64,000 nucleotides of DNA from Ponticaulis sp. (GTDB taxonomy: Bacteria; Pseudomonadota; Alphaproteobacteria; Caulobacterales; Hyphomonadaceae). The translations under genes were made by a program, and so were the position numbers. Below the pieces are notes generated by a model that was given only the letters and a program-made list of their open reading frames with translations, was not told where the DNA came from and made no database searches. Of the stretch, positions 16,053-24,948 are shown piece by piece (within the stretch, counting starts at the first letter, position 1; every line of letters begins with the position of its first letter). The stretch covers positions 310,001-374,000 of the forward strand of contig NZLU01000067.1 of NCBI GenBank assembly GCA_002692725.1. The letters are read 5' to 3'.

Positions 16053-17378
16053 ATGACGAAGTCCGGTTTAAAGTCAGACTACACCTCTAAACTTAGCTCG
16101 CCTGCCGAGGCGGTCGCCCAGATCAGATCTGGCGCGAATATATCCATGGGCATGGCGCTCGGCGAACCGCCCGCGCTTATTAAAGCGATCAGCGACCGGG
16201 TCGAAGCGGGTGACCTCACAGACATCCGCGTCTGGTATTTCCATTCTATGCCGGCCGCTGCACAAACCCTGCTGCGCTATGAGCTGATGGACCGGGTTCA
16301 TCCGCATTGCATGTTTCTGGGACCGACCGAGCGAGACCTGATGGAACGCGGCGAAGCCGATGGCCGGAAGGTCATCAATTTCGTGCCGGTTGCCTTCTCG
16401 GACGCCCCGCGCCTGTTCAGCCAGCACATCCAGCTCGATACATTCGTCACAACCGTCTCGCCCATGGACCGCCACGGATATTTCTCGCTGGGCACGAATA
16501 ACGACTATGCCAGCACCGCCGCACGCACAGCCCGGCACACCATTGTGGAAGTGAATGAGAACATGCCGCGCGTGTTCGGCGATTCCATGATCCATATCAG
16601 CGAGATTGACGCCATTGTCGAAAATCACGCCCCGCTGTTTGAAATGCCGGATCGTCCACCTCATGCGGCGGAAAAACAGATCGGTGAATTGATCGCGGAT
16701 TTGGTCCCCGATGGCGCCTGTCTTCAAATGGGCATTGGCGCGCTGCCAAATGAAGTTTGCGGCCATCTCAAAACCCGGTCTGACCTTGGTATCCACACCG
16801 AGCTTCTCTCGCCTGGCATGGTCGACCTGATCGAATGCGGCGCCGTCACCAACCGCCGAAAACGAACCTTCCCCGGGCGTACGGTCTTCACTTTCGCGCT
16901 CGGCAATAAGCGCATGTACGATCTGCTGGACGATAACCCATCGATCAATTCTCATCCCGTCAACATCGTCAACGACCCACGACATATCGCGAAGAACAAC
17001 ACTGTCATCTCGATCAACGCCACGCTTCAGGTTGATCTCACCGGCGCCTGCAATTCAGAAAACCTTGCCGGACGACAGTATTCAGGCTCCGGCGGCCAGC
17101 TCGACTTCGTTCGTGGCGCCCGCGCCTCAAAGAACGGTCGATCCGTCATCGCCTGCACCGCCACGGCCAGAAGCGGCACCATCTCGCGCATTGTCCCGGA
17201 ACTCACCGGCCCGGTCACAACACCTCGAAATGATGTCGACACAATCGTCACCGAATTCGGCGTGGCCAGTCTGATCGGCCTCTCCGGAGAAGAGCGCACA
17301 CGCGCCATGATCGCCCTGGCTCACCCGGATCATCGCGCTGAGCTGGAAACCTCGGCCCGACGTCTTCGCCTCATTTAG
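16053..17378 (+). CDS. Acetyl-CoA hydrolase/transferase family (4-hydroxybutyrate CoA-transferase-like)
   Basis: A 441-residue cytoplasmic enzyme of the Cat1/4-hydroxybutyrate CoA-transferase family. GANISMGMALGEPPALIKAI opens the first domain, LQMGIGALPNEV is the CoA-binding loop, and GIHTELLSPGMVDLI holds the glutamate expected to form the glutamyl-CoA intermediate; SGSGGQLDFVRGA closes the site. It moves CoA between short acyl groups such as acetate and 4-hydroxybutyrate, or hydrolyses acetyl-CoA. ATG 16053 is taken; alternatives at 16047 and GTG 16041 differ by a few residues and none has a good ribosome site. No obvious operon partner. Confidence 0.87.
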   Translation: MTKSGLKSDYTSKLSSPAEAVAQIRSGANISMGMALGEPPALIKAISDRVEAGDLTDIRVWYFHSMPAAAQTLLRYELMDRVHPHCMFLGPTERDLMERGEADGRKVINFVPVAFSDAPRLFSQHIQLDTFVTTVSPMDRHGYFSLGTNNDYASTAARTARHTIVEVNENMPRVFGDSMIHISEIDAIVENHAPLFEMPDRPPHAAEKQIGELIADLVPDGACLQMGIGALPNEVCGHLKTRSDLGIHTELLSPGMVDLIECGAVTNRRKRTFPGRTVFTFALGNKRMYDLLDDNPSINSHPVNIVNDPRHIAKNNTVISINATLQVDLTGACNSENLAGRQYSGSGGQLDFVRGARASKNGRSVIACTATARSGTISRIVPELTGPVTTPRNDVDTIVTEFGVASLIGLSGEERTRAMIALAHPDHRAELETSARRLRLI

Positions 17379-17451
17379 AGGCAGTCTGATCCCCATTTGA
17401 CCGGCGCTTCAAAAAAATCTGCAATTTAGTCTCAAATGCACCTCAGTTCTG

Positions 17452-17485
17452 ATTGACATTCATTCGCAACTGGGGCTAGTTGCGA
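17452..17485. promoter_or_regulatory. Inverted repeat and possible Fur/Irr-type half-box upstream of bfd
   Basis: TCGCAACT at 17464-17471 and AGTTGCGA at 17478-17485 form a perfect 8-bp inverted repeat with a 6-base centre, ending 4 bases before the bfd ATG. Directly upstream, ATTGACATTCATTCGCAA resembles alphaproteobacterial iron-regulator boxes. Iron control would fit the genes that follow, but the match is by eye and partial. Confidence 0.42.
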
Positions 17486-17488
17486 CTC

Positions 17489-17695
17489 ATGATCATTTGC
17501 GTCTGTCATAATCTGAACTGCCGGAAGGTCGGCGAAGCGCTCGATGCCGGTGCACAATCTCCGAAAGAGATTCAGGCCCATCATGGCAATAAGTTCCAGT
17601 GTGGCCGCTGCAAGCCGGAGATGTGTTCGCGCATCCGGGAGCGAAATGCCGCAAATACAGTGTCGCCGGCGCTAGCTGCGAATGCAATTGCGTAG
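17489..17695 (+). CDS. bfd: Bacterioferritin-associated ferredoxin-like [2Fe-2S] protein
   Basis: A 68-residue protein with the BFD-like layout: ICVCHNLNCRKVGEALD at the start and FQCGRCKPEMCSRIRE later, providing cysteines for one [2Fe-2S] cluster. Bfd reduces the iron core of bacterioferritin so stored iron can leave. The ATG at 17489 gives the normal family start; an upstream TTG at 17480 is in the palindrome and unlikely. The bacterioferritin gene follows after 98 bases, supporting the assignment. The first cysteine pair here is C-x-C followed by another Cys six residues on, slightly richer than usual. Confidence 0.85.
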   Translation: MIICVCHNLNCRKVGEALDAGAQSPKEIQAHHGNKFQCGRCKPEMCSRIRERNAANTVSPALAANAIA

Positions 17696-17768
17696 CATTC
17701 TTAATGCATTGAAAAATTGAGATTATTTTCCTGATCATCTTTTCAGACCTTAGCGAAAATGGTATCTG

Positions 17769-17792
17769 TCATACCTGATTCAGGAGGTATGA
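17769..17792 (+). promoter_or_regulatory. Hairpin masking the bfr ribosome binding site
   Basis: TCATACCT (17769-17776) and AGGTATGA (17785-17792) pair perfectly over 8 bp with an 8-base loop. The Shine-Dalgarno AGGAGG (17782-17787) is partly in the stem and partly in the loop, and the ATG at 17794 is one base beyond it. Such a structure would lower translation unless opened by a protein, a small RNA or temperature. Function inferred from geometry only. Confidence 0.55.
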
Positions 17793-17793
17793 T

Positions 17794-18279
17794 ATGAAAG
17801 GTGATCCTAAGGTCATCGAGTTCCTCAACAAGGCACTCAAAAACGAACTGACAGCTATCAATCAGTATTTCCTGCATTCCCGAATGCTGAATGACTGGGG
17901 CGTGACCAAGCTCGGCAAGAAGGAATACGAAGAATCGATCGAAGAGATGCATCATGCCGATTGGCTGATTGAACGCATCCTCTTTCTGAACGGCCTTCCA
18001 AACCTTCAGGACCTCGGCAAACTTATGATTGGCGAAAACGTCCAGGAAATTCTCGAGTGCGACATGAAGCTCGAGGAAAACGCGATTCCGCTTCTGCGCG
18101 ACGCGATGGAATATTGTGAATCCGTTCGGGATTATGTCAGCCGCGATCTCTTCGGAAAAATCCTCGACAATGAGGAAGAGCATGTCGACTTCATCGAGAC
18201 TCAGATGGATATGATCGGGAATATGGGCATTCAAAACTATATTCAGCTCAACTCTTCGCCGGCTGAAGAGAGCGAATAA
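17794..18279 (+). CDS. bfr: Bacterioferritin
   Basis: A 161-residue four-helix ferritin that assembles into the 24-subunit heme-containing iron store. [20 protein letters not shown] carries the first ferroxidase glutamate and tyrosine, [18 protein letters not shown] holds Glu51, the heme-ligand Met52 and His54, and [16 protein letters not shown] holds the Glu/His pair of the second half-site. All di-iron ligands are present, so it should be an active ferroxidase. It follows bfd as usual, and its leader carries a hairpin over the ribosome site. Confidence 0.95.
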   Translation: MKGDPKVIEFLNKALKNELTAINQYFLHSRMLNDWGVTKLGKKEYEESIEEMHHADWLIERILFLNGLPNLQDLGKLMIGENVQEILECDMKLEENAIPLLRDAMEYCESVRDYVSRDLFGKILDNEEEHVDFIETQMDMIGNMGIQNYIQLNSSPAEESE

Positions 18280-18384
18280 AACACCTCTCGGGCGAGTTGG
18301 CCCGCAAATTGCTCTCTCAAATGCGAATGCTCTGAATTGCGACATCCCAGTGTTGCAAAGCGGGAAACACGAGAGGAGTTCGGT

Positions 18385-19143
18385 GTGAAACGTCTGGCTA
18401 TTGTGACTGCGCTGCTAGCAGCAACAGCCTGGGCTAATTTGCCAGGTCAGGCTGCACCTCAGGAAGGTGCAGAGAAGATCCAGCTTACCCAGGAAGATAA
18501 TATCGCCGAGATCAACCGGGTGAAGGCGGAAACGTTGCGCCAGAACGCAGCCGATCTGCAAACGAGCCTCAATGACCTCACCGACTTTGCAGCTCAGCTC
18601 GAAACCAAGATGGACGCGCTCGAAGATGGTGATCTCAATACGCGCGAACTCATCCGCATGGATCTGAACATCACCCGCTCGGAGATCGGCGCCATCGAAG
18701 CCGAGCAAGCCGCTCTCATTGCCCGCGCCGAGGAATTGGAAGCCGAAGCCGGCCTGCCGCCAACTCTGCTCGTCTCAGATGAAACCGACGCAGCTGCCGA
18801 AGACGAAGGCGCCACAGATCCTGTCGCTCCGCCGACAAGTGTTGAAGACTTCCTCAATTATTCCAATTCGGAACTCGTCCAGATTCTGCTCTCAGAAGAA
18901 CTTCGCACAGATGACGTCGCCATTATGGGCATCATCTCCGGCGCGCGGAAAGTCTGCGATCTCAATTGGGAACCGGGCTTTGTCGACTTTATCCTGATCG
19001 CCAATCAGAACGGCTATGATCTGTCTCAGATCGCCGCCGAACATGGCCTGTATATGGGCGCTGCCACGAAAAACGTGCGCGCTTCAGGCTATCAATGTGT
19101 TGATGAAGACCGCGCCGCCCTCCGCGCCATCAACCCGTTCTGA
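18385..19143 (+). CDS. Secreted coiled-coil protein, conserved hypothetical
   Basis: A 252-residue protein from GTG 18385, which follows GAGGAG; an in-frame ATG at 18337 is upstream of that ribosome site. Residues 1-25 form a signal peptide (LAIVTALLAATAWANLPGQA). Residues 35-140 are a charged heptad-rich helix (NRVKAETLRQNAADLQTSLN onward), likely a coiled coil. Residues 165-252 form a compact C-terminal domain with two cysteines (ARKVCDLNW and ASGYQCVDEDR). The gene ends at a strong terminator. I know no function for it; an envelope role is likely from the signal peptide. Confidence 0.68.
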   Translation: MKRLAIVTALLAATAWANLPGQAAPQEGAEKIQLTQEDNIAEINRVKAETLRQNAADLQTSLNDLTDFAAQLETKMDALEDGDLNTRELIRMDLNITRSEIGAIEAEQAALIARAEELEAEAGLPPTLLVSDETDAAAEDEGATDPVAPPTSVEDFLNYSNSELVQILLSEELRTDDVAIMGIISGARKVCDLNWEPGFVDFILIANQNGYDLSQIAAEHGLYMGAATKNVRASGYQCVDEDRAALRAINPF

Positions 19144-19160
19144 TTTAGTTTTCCCGCTCA

Positions 19161-19270
19161 CCCCTGCGCAGGCAGGGGCCTCGCACACACCAAGGCAGGA
19201 TAAGCCCGGTTTCAGAACGAAACCGGGTTTTTCTTTAGTCCCCCCACTCCGCAGATACCCGCGCAGGCGG
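19161..19270. repeat. Pair of short palindromic REP-like units
   Basis: CCCCTGC-GCAG-GCAGGGG at 19161-19178 and CCCGCGCAGGCGG at 19258-19270 share the core GCGCAGGC and lie either side of the terminator. Units built on this core are common between convergent genes in alphaproteobacteria (general knowledge). They may be remnants of a dispersed repeat family. Confidence 0.4.
19205..19236 (+). terminator. Rho-independent terminator after the coiled-coil secreted protein
   Basis: CCCGGTTTC at 19205-19213 and GAAACCGGG at 19219-19227 make a 9-bp stem around the loop AGAAC... and are followed by TTTTTCTTT. The T-run on the plus strand places it as the terminator of the gene ending at 19143; the stem alone would also serve the convergent ubiG transcript. 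Confidence 0.85.
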
Positions 19271-19358
19271 ATATCCATGCTGAACCCTCAACAATGTGCC
19301 AGATGTCAGATCTAAGCATGGGTTCCTGTCTACACAGGAACCGTCAGCACAACGCAAA

Positions 19359-20132
19359 CTAAGCGCCCTTCCTCCCCACCACCATATAATTCACATCCGT
19401 ATCGTTTGAGAGCGCCCAACGATCCATCAGAGGGTTGAAGCTCACGCCCACCGGGTCGTCACACAGCATGCCGGCGTCCGCCATCCAGTCACAAATCTCA
19501 TCGGGCGATAGGAATTTCGAGAAATCATGCGTGCCGGGCGGCAACCAGCGCAGAATATATTCCGCCCCCACTTTCGCCAGTGCCAGAGATTTCAGCGTCT
19601 TGTTGAGGGTGGCCACCACCATAATGCCGCCCGGCTTCACCAGAGCAACACAATCCTTCAGAAAGGCTTCGGGGTCGGCCACATGCTCAATGATTTCAAG
19701 GTTCAGCACCGCATCAAACTGTCCCTCGCCCTCGGCGCGCAGGGCCTCTGCCGTGCCCGCGCGATAGTCAATCTCCAGTCCGGACTGTTCAGCATGCACC
19801 ATAGCCGTCTTGATGTTCTGCGGCGAGGCATCCACGCCGGTCACATCCGCGCCGAGCCGGGCCATGGGTTCAGAAATCAACCCGCCGCCACAGCCAATAT
19901 CAAGGAGTTTCAACCCTTCCAGCGGGCGCACGGCGCGTGCATCCATGCCGAAATGCGCAACAAGCGTTTCGCGCAAAAACCCAAGGCGCACCGGATTGAA
20001 TTTGTGTAATGGTTTGAATTTTCCCTTGGGGTCCCACCACTCACTCGCTATGCGTGAGAACTTGGCGACTTCGTCGGCATCAATACTGGGAGAATGAAGG
20101 GCGTCTGATGCCTCAGTTGAAGAATTCTGCAT
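19359..20132 (-). CDS. ubiG: Ubiquinone biosynthesis O-methyltransferase
   Basis: A 257-residue SAM-dependent methyltransferase that performs both O-methylations of ubiquinone synthesis at the membrane surface. [20 protein letters not shown] at the start is the UbiG-specific signature, [20 protein letters not shown] is the SAM-binding motif I, and [17 protein letters not shown] is a late UbiG marker. Length and motifs are normal. It is divergent from lysC, with a 112-base gap that must hold both promoters. Confidence 0.95.
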   Translation of the reverse strand: MQNSSTEASDALHSPSIDADEVAKFSRIASEWWDPKGKFKPLHKFNPVRLGFLRETLVAHFGMDARAVRPLEGLKLLDIGCGGGLISEPMARLGADVTGVDASPQNIKTAMVHAEQSGLEIDYRAGTAEALRAEGEGQFDAVLNLEIIEHVADPEAFLKDCVALVKPGGIMVVATLNKTLKSLALAKVGAEYILRWLPPGTHDFSKFLSPDEICDWMADAGMLCDDPVGVSFNPLMDRWALSNDTDVNYMVVGRKGA

Positions 20133-20244
20133 AGCAGTAACCTTTGTCTATTTGCACCAAGCCCGTTCACCTCATACAAGACGCGACGGGCCTGTGCCAG
20201 CAAGTCCTCGAGGAATAAAAGAAAGATTGTAACGAACCACGCTG

Positions 20245-21498
20245 ATGTCACCCATTGTCATGAAATTTGGCGGCACGTCTGTCGCTGATCTGGATCGCAT
20301 AAATCATGTTGCCGATATGGTGGCAGCTCAGGCCAAGGAAAGCCCGGGCGGCGTTGCCGTGATCGTGTCGGCCATGGCCGGCGAAACCAATCGCCTGGTC
20401 GGGCTGGCCAATGGCGCCGCCGGATCCGATCTTGTGGGTGAAGCCTTTGACGATGAGTATGATGTCATTGTTTCGTCAGGCGAACAGGTCACCTCCGGGC
20501 TTCTGGCGCTTGCCTTGCGCCGTCGCGGCATGAAGGCCCGGTCCTGGCTGGGCTGGCAAATGCCCATGCTGACCAATCAGGTCCATGGCAAGGCTCGGAT
20601 TGAAGACATTGAGGGCAATGGGTTCCCCGAAGCCATTGCCACTGGAGAAATCGCCGTAGTCGCAGGCTTTCAGGGCCGCACCGAAGATGGTCGGATCACC
20701 ACGCTCGGTCGTGGCGGGTCCGACACCTCTGCTGTCGCCGTCGCTGCCGCGCTGAAAGCAGAGCGTTGCGACATCTATACCGACGTCGATGGCGTCTACA
20801 CAACCGATCCGCGTATCGTGTCAAAAGCTCGCCGCATTGATCGTATTTCCTATGAGGAAATGCTGGAAATGGCGTCGCTCGGGGCGAAGGTACTGCAAAC
20901 ACGATCGGTTGAACTTGCAATGAATCATGGCGTGCCCATCCGAGTGCTCTCAAGTATGGCTGAGCCCGGACAGGATAATTCCGGCACGCTCGTTTGTGAT
21001 GAGGATGAGATAATGGAAAAGCAGGTTGTTTCCGGCATTGCCTACAGCCGTGATGAAGCCAAGGTCAGCCTTCTCGGCGTGTCGAACCATCCGGGTATTG
21101 CTGCGGACATTTTTGCGCGACTGGCGCGGTCCAACATCAACGTCGACATGATCGTGCAGGCGGATTCTCGCGGGCCTGAGCTTGCGAATATGGTCTTTAC
21201 CTGCACAGAACGCGATTCCGACCTTGCTTTGTCGGTGTTGTCCGAGGCAAAGGACCAGATCGGCTATGATCGCATCATTGTCGACAAGAATGTTGCCAAA
21301 GTGTCCGTTGTTGGCGTTGGCATGCGCAGCCACACCGGTGTTGCCGAAGCCATGTTCGATGCATTGTCCTCCAAGGGCATCAATATTCAGGTCATCTCAA
21401 CTTCAGAGATCAAGATTTCCGTGCTGATTGATGCGTCCTACACCGAACTCGCCGTGCGGGCATTGCATTCAGCCTATGGGCTCGACGCGGTCGGCTAG
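20245..21498 (+). CDS. lysC: Aspartate kinase
   Basis: A 417-residue enzyme that phosphorylates aspartate, the first step to lysine, threonine, methionine and diaminopimelate. [15 protein letters not shown] is the N-terminal kinase signature, [20 protein letters not shown] the central ATP/aspartate motif, and [14 protein letters not shown] follows. Two ACT domains fill about 260-417 ([18 protein letters not shown] and [20 protein letters not shown]), so feedback control by lysine and/or threonine is expected. It is directly followed by ptsP 17 bases on, a pairing seen in many alphaproteobacteria. Confidence 0.97.
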   Translation: MSPIVMKFGGTSVADLDRINHVADMVAAQAKESPGGVAVIVSAMAGETNRLVGLANGAAGSDLVGEAFDDEYDVIVSSGEQVTSGLLALALRRRGMKARSWLGWQMPMLTNQVHGKARIEDIEGNGFPEAIATGEIAVVAGFQGRTEDGRITTLGRGGSDTSAVAVAAALKAERCDIYTDVDGVYTTDPRIVSKARRIDRISYEEMLEMASLGAKVLQTRSVELAMNHGVPIRVLSSMAEPGQDNSGTLVCDEDEIMEKQVVSGIAYSRDEAKVSLLGVSNHPGIAADIFARLARSNINVDMIVQADSRGPELANMVFTCTERDSDLALSVLSEAKDQIGYDRIIVDKNVAKVSVVGVGMRSHTGVAEAMFDALSSKGINIQVISTSEIKISVLIDASYTELAVRALHSAYGLDAVG

Positions 21499-21515
21499 AG
21501 GGGCGCAAAAACCGA

Positions 21516-23789
21516 ATGACGCCACCAGACCGTCCACCGAGACCGGCCACAGCCGTCGCCCCCCGGGTCCTGATGACCCGGCTGCGATCGCTTATGGCGG
21601 AAGGTCGCAGCCTCGATGGCAGGCTGGCGGGTGTGGTGAGCCTCGTGGCGCGGTCTTTCGTGGCCGATGTCTGCTCCATCTATCTCAGGCTCGAAAATGG
21701 CGATTTTGAACTGGTCGCCACAGAGGGCCTGAAGGCCGAGGCGGTCAAGAACACACGCCTTGCCCGCAATGAGGGTCTGATTGGTCTTGTCGCCTCCGAG
21801 GCTCGTCCGCAGAACATTCAGAACGCGCCCCACCATCCGCGCTTCAGTTATCGACCGGAAACAGGCGAGGACCCGTATACCTCCTTCCTGGGCGTGCCTA
21901 TTCTGCGCTTCGGCCGCGTCATCGGTGTGCTGGCGGTCCAGAACATTGTCAGCCGCGTCTATGATGAAGAAGACATGGAGACCCTCCAGACCATCGCCAT
22001 GGTTCTGGCCGAAGTCGTTACCACAGAAAGTCAGAGCGGCTCTGAAGAACTCGCCGATGTCGCGGTCCGCCCCAATCGCCCGATCGAACTGATTGGCCAA
22101 TCGCTCAGCGAAGGCCTTGCCATGGGGCCAATCCATTTGCACGATCCGGTGGTCGCCCCGGCGCAATTCTTCGCGCGCGATATCAACGACGAAGAAGTCC
22201 GGCTGAAAAAAGCCCTCGAACAGCTTCGATCCTTTGTCGACACGATGATGGTGCAGAACATCTCGCCACTGGCGGGCGAGAGCCGGGATATTCTCGAAAC
22301 CTATCGCATGCTCGCGCATGACCCATCCTGGGCCAACCGCCTGTTTGATGCTGTCTCCTCGGGTCTGTCCGCCGAAGCCGCCGTTGACCGTGCACGTCGC
22401 GAACACCGCGCACGTCTTCAGAATGCCAAGGACAGTTATCTCCGTGATCGCCTGCACGACCTGGAAGACCTCGATAACCGCCTCCTGCGCATGTTGTCCG
22501 GCAATGGCGAGGGCATAGCCAGCCAGGATCATGACGGCGCCATTCTCGTCGCCCGTCGCCTTGGTCCGGCCGATCTCCTCGAATACCGGAATGCAGGCCT
22601 GAAAGCCCTCGTTCTTGAAGACGAAAGCACGACCTCCCACGCCGTCATCGTTGCCCGCGCCCTTGGCCTCCCGCTGATCGGTGGCGTCGGGCGTATTATG
22701 GCCGTCGTTGAGACCGGCGATGAAGCCATTGTCGATGGCGATACCGGCCACATCCATATCCGTCCTGAACCTGACCTCGTCGCTGTCTATCGCGACCGGC
22801 TCGCCTCCCGCAGCCAGCGCCTTGCCGAATTCGCGGCCATTCGCGACCTGCCGGCTGTCACGCAGGACGGCGTAAAAATCGAACTCCTGATGAATGCCGG
22901 TCTTGGTATTGATGTGGGCAATCTCGATGCGTCAGGCGCTGAAGGCATCGGCCTGTTCCGCACGGAGTTTCAGTTCCTCGTCTCTGAAACCCTTCCCTCT
23001 CTGACAGAACAGCGTGAATTCTATCAACGCGTCGTGGACATTGCCGAAGACCGGCCCGTCCTGTTCCGCACGCTCGATCTCGGCGGAGATAAAATCCTTC
23101 GCAACACCCGTCATAATCGCGAAGAAAACCCGGCTCTGGGTTGGCGCTCACTTCGGTTCGCGCTGGATAAGCCCGGCCTGTTCCGCCGTCAGTTGCGCGC
23201 GCTCTGCCAGGCAACGGCAGGTCGAACACTTTGCGTCATGTTTCCGCTGGTGACGACACCTGAGGAATTTCGCAAGGCTCGCGAACTGCTGAATAAGGAA
23301 GTCGCCTGGTGTGAAAAACACGGTCACAGCACACCGCAAAAAATCCATGTCGGCGCCATGATCGAAACGCCCGCCTTCGCCCTCAGTTTCCATGAGCTGA
23401 AGGGCGAGATTGATTTTCTGTCCATTGGCACGAACGATCTTCACCAGTATTTTTTCGCAGCCGACCGCGACAGCCGGTTCATGTCGGACCGGTATTCCAT
23501 TTTGAACCACACTTTCCTGCTCTTCCTGAAGGATATCCGCAAACGTGCAGATGAGATGGGCATACCTGTCTCGATCTGTGGTGAGGCCGCAGGCAATCCG
23601 GCCATGGCCAAGGTTTTCGCCTTATTGGGGTTCCGGCGACTGTCAATGCCCGCCACAGGGGTAGGGCCCGTCAAGCGTGCCATCCGAAACCTGAATCTTT
23701 CGGAGCTTGGCGTTAGATTTGAGGCAGTTTTATCTGAAAATTCATCAGACATCGACAAGGATTTATTAAACCTCTTGCAAGATGTTTAA
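21516..23789 (+). CDS. ptsP: PTS-Ntr enzyme I (phosphoenolpyruvate-protein phosphotransferase with GAF domain)
   Basis: A 757-residue protein. A GAF domain spans about 20-160 (SFVADVCSIYLRLENGDFEL), then comes the enzyme I phosphotransfer domain with the phosphorylated His in DESTTSHAVIVARALGL, and the PEP-binding barrel with RTLDLGGDKILRN, VGAMIETPAFALSF, LSIGTNDLHQYFFAADR and ICGEAAGNPAMAK. It passes phosphate from PEP to NPr and EIIA-Ntr, a regulatory rather than sugar-importing chain; GAF domains in this family sense nitrogen state. All catalytic motifs are intact. It follows lysC in the same direction. Confidence 0.96.
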   Translation: MTPPDRPPRPATAVAPRVLMTRLRSLMAEGRSLDGRLAGVVSLVARSFVADVCSIYLRLENGDFELVATEGLKAEAVKNTRLARNEGLIGLVASEARPQNIQNAPHHPRFSYRPETGEDPYTSFLGVPILRFGRVIGVLAVQNIVSRVYDEEDMETLQTIAMVLAEVVTTESQSGSEELADVAVRPNRPIELIGQSLSEGLAMGPIHLHDPVVAPAQFFARDINDEEVRLKKALEQLRSFVDTMMVQNISPLAGESRDILETYRMLAHDPSWANRLFDAVSSGLSAEAAVDRARREHRARLQNAKDSYLRDRLHDLEDLDNRLLRMLSGNGEGIASQDHDGAILVARRLGPADLLEYRNAGLKALVLEDESTTSHAVIVARALGLPLIGGVGRIMAVVETGDEAIVDGDTGHIHIRPEPDLVAVYRDRLASRSQRLAEFAAIRDLPAVTQDGVKIELLMNAGLGIDVGNLDASGAEGIGLFRTEFQFLVSETLPSLTEQREFYQRVVDIAEDRPVLFRTLDLGGDKILRNTRHNREENPALGWRSLRFALDKPGLFRRQLRALCQATAGRTLCVMFPLVTTPEEFRKARELLNKEVAWCEKHGHSTPQKIHVGAMIETPAFALSFHELKGEIDFLSIGTNDLHQYFFAADRDSRFMSDRYSILNHTFLLFLKDIRKRADEMGIPVSICGEAAGNPAMAKVFALLGFRRLSMPATGVGPVKRAIRNLNLSELGVRFEAVLSENSSDIDKDLLNLLQDV

Positions 23790-23883
23790 CACCTGTGAAA
23801 GCCTGTTGTAATAACCATGCCCAAACCCTAAAGTTTCGGTAAGGGTTAAATGGGCAAAACGCTCACCACAGGCGGAATGAGCC

Positions 23884-24786
23884 ATGACGCGCGCAGTAGA
23901 GAGTCAGTCGAAACAATCTCAGAAATCGGTCGAGACCGACGCGCCGTCGCAATATGAAAAATCCCCTCGTCTTCAGCTGGTTGACGGTCCGATTGCACCC
24001 GATGCCCGCATTGGTGATCGTATGCGCGCTGTTCGCCTCTCCAAAGGGCTGGAGATAGACGAAGTCGCCAGATATCTGCGCCTCCGCCGCGATTACATCG
24101 AAGCCATTGAAAGCATGCAGGTCGCGCGCCTGCCCAAGGGGTTTGTTAACCCTTATATCCGCGACTATGCCCGCGTACTCGAGCTTGATCCGAACGAGAC
24201 GGTCGACGCCTTCAACGAACAATGTGGTGCGTTGGCTCAGGCAGTACCATCCAAAGTGACCATCCCGCAGGGGAATGGAAACGGCGCCGCGATTTTCCGT
24301 GTGGTTGCCGTCATCATTGGCCTCGTCATTGCCGGCGCGATTGGCTGGTTCGGCTATAAATTCGTGTCCACACCGGATGAAACTCCGGTCGCAACCCAAA
24401 CCCCGGGTGTCGCCTTCGAATCCGATTATGCCATGGGCGCACGTACCCCTGTCGTCGCTGACCCCGTGCTCGAAGCTGCCACCCGAACGATGAATTTTGA
24501 AATTCAGGCCAATCGACGCGCCTGGATCGATATTCGCGGCGCTGACGGCACGCAGATGTTTGAGCGCCAGATGCGCCCGGGCGAGCCATACAAGCTTCGT
24601 GTGGGCGCGGGCTGGACCGTCTCCACACAGGATGCCGGTGCCTTTACCTGGATGATCAATGGTGAGCAAGTCGCTCTCCTCGGCGAAGACAATCAGGCGC
24701 TTTACACCATCAGTGTTGATAACAGCGCTGCGGAACTCAAGGCCCAGCTCGAAGCCGCCGAGGCAGCCGAAGCAACACCGGAATAA
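23884..24786 (+). CDS. RodZ-like HTH membrane protein (HTH_25 plus DUF4115)
   Basis: A 300-residue bitopic protein. The N-terminal cytoplasmic HTH spans about 42-110 (IGDRMRAVRLSKGLEIDEVA, RRDYIEAIESMQVARLPKGF), one membrane helix about 143-162 (AAIFRVVAVIIGLVIAGAIG), and a periplasmic DUF4115 domain about 200-285 (RRAWIDIRGADGTQMFERQM, WTVSTQDAGAFTWMINGEQV). This is the RodZ architecture; RodZ links MreB to the wall-elongation machinery. It lies between ptsP and a terminator. Whether this copy is the cell-shape RodZ cannot be decided from sequence alone. Confidence 0.86.
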   Translation: MTRAVESQSKQSQKSVETDAPSQYEKSPRLQLVDGPIAPDARIGDRMRAVRLSKGLEIDEVARYLRLRRDYIEAIESMQVARLPKGFVNPYIRDYARVLELDPNETVDAFNEQCGALAQAVPSKVTIPQGNGNGAAIFRVVAVIIGLVIAGAIGWFGYKFVSTPDETPVATQTPGVAFESDYAMGARTPVVADPVLEAATRTMNFEIQANRRAWIDIRGADGTQMFERQMRPGEPYKLRVGAGWTVSTQDAGAFTWMINGEQVALLGEDNQALYTISVDNSAAELKAQLEAAEAAEATPE

Positions 24787-24819
24787 TTTCCACCAATCAA
24801 TCTTCACCGCACCGCATCG

Positions 24820-24848
24820 CCCCGCTCTCTCTGCGCGGGGTTTTGGTT
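24820..24848 (+). terminator. Rho-independent terminator after the RodZ-like gene
   Basis: CCCCGC at 24820-24825 and GCGGGG at 24835-24840 form a GC-only stem around a 9-base loop and are followed by TTTTGGTTT. It lies 33 bases after the stop codon of the RodZ-like gene. Confidence 0.75.
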
Positions 24849-24948
24849 TGCGCGACCTCTCCGACGTCAAACCAGTCGTTGACGCGCAATCCGATCTGAC
24901 AATTATACCAGATACGAAAAAGAGGGAGGAAAAAGAGGGAGGAAACTG

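Noticed and set aside
16074..16985. A 303-residue antisense frame within the CoA-transferase gene
   Set aside because: It shows no domain, and the sense frame contains the complete family motifs.
21495..22757. A 420-residue antisense frame across the front half of ptsP
   Set aside because: The sense strand encodes unbroken enzyme I motifs, while the antisense frame has no recognisable domain and no ribosome site.
23863..24870. A 335-residue antisense frame over the RodZ-like gene
   Set aside because: The sense protein has a clear HTH, membrane helix and DUF4115; the antisense frame covers exactly the same span and has no features.
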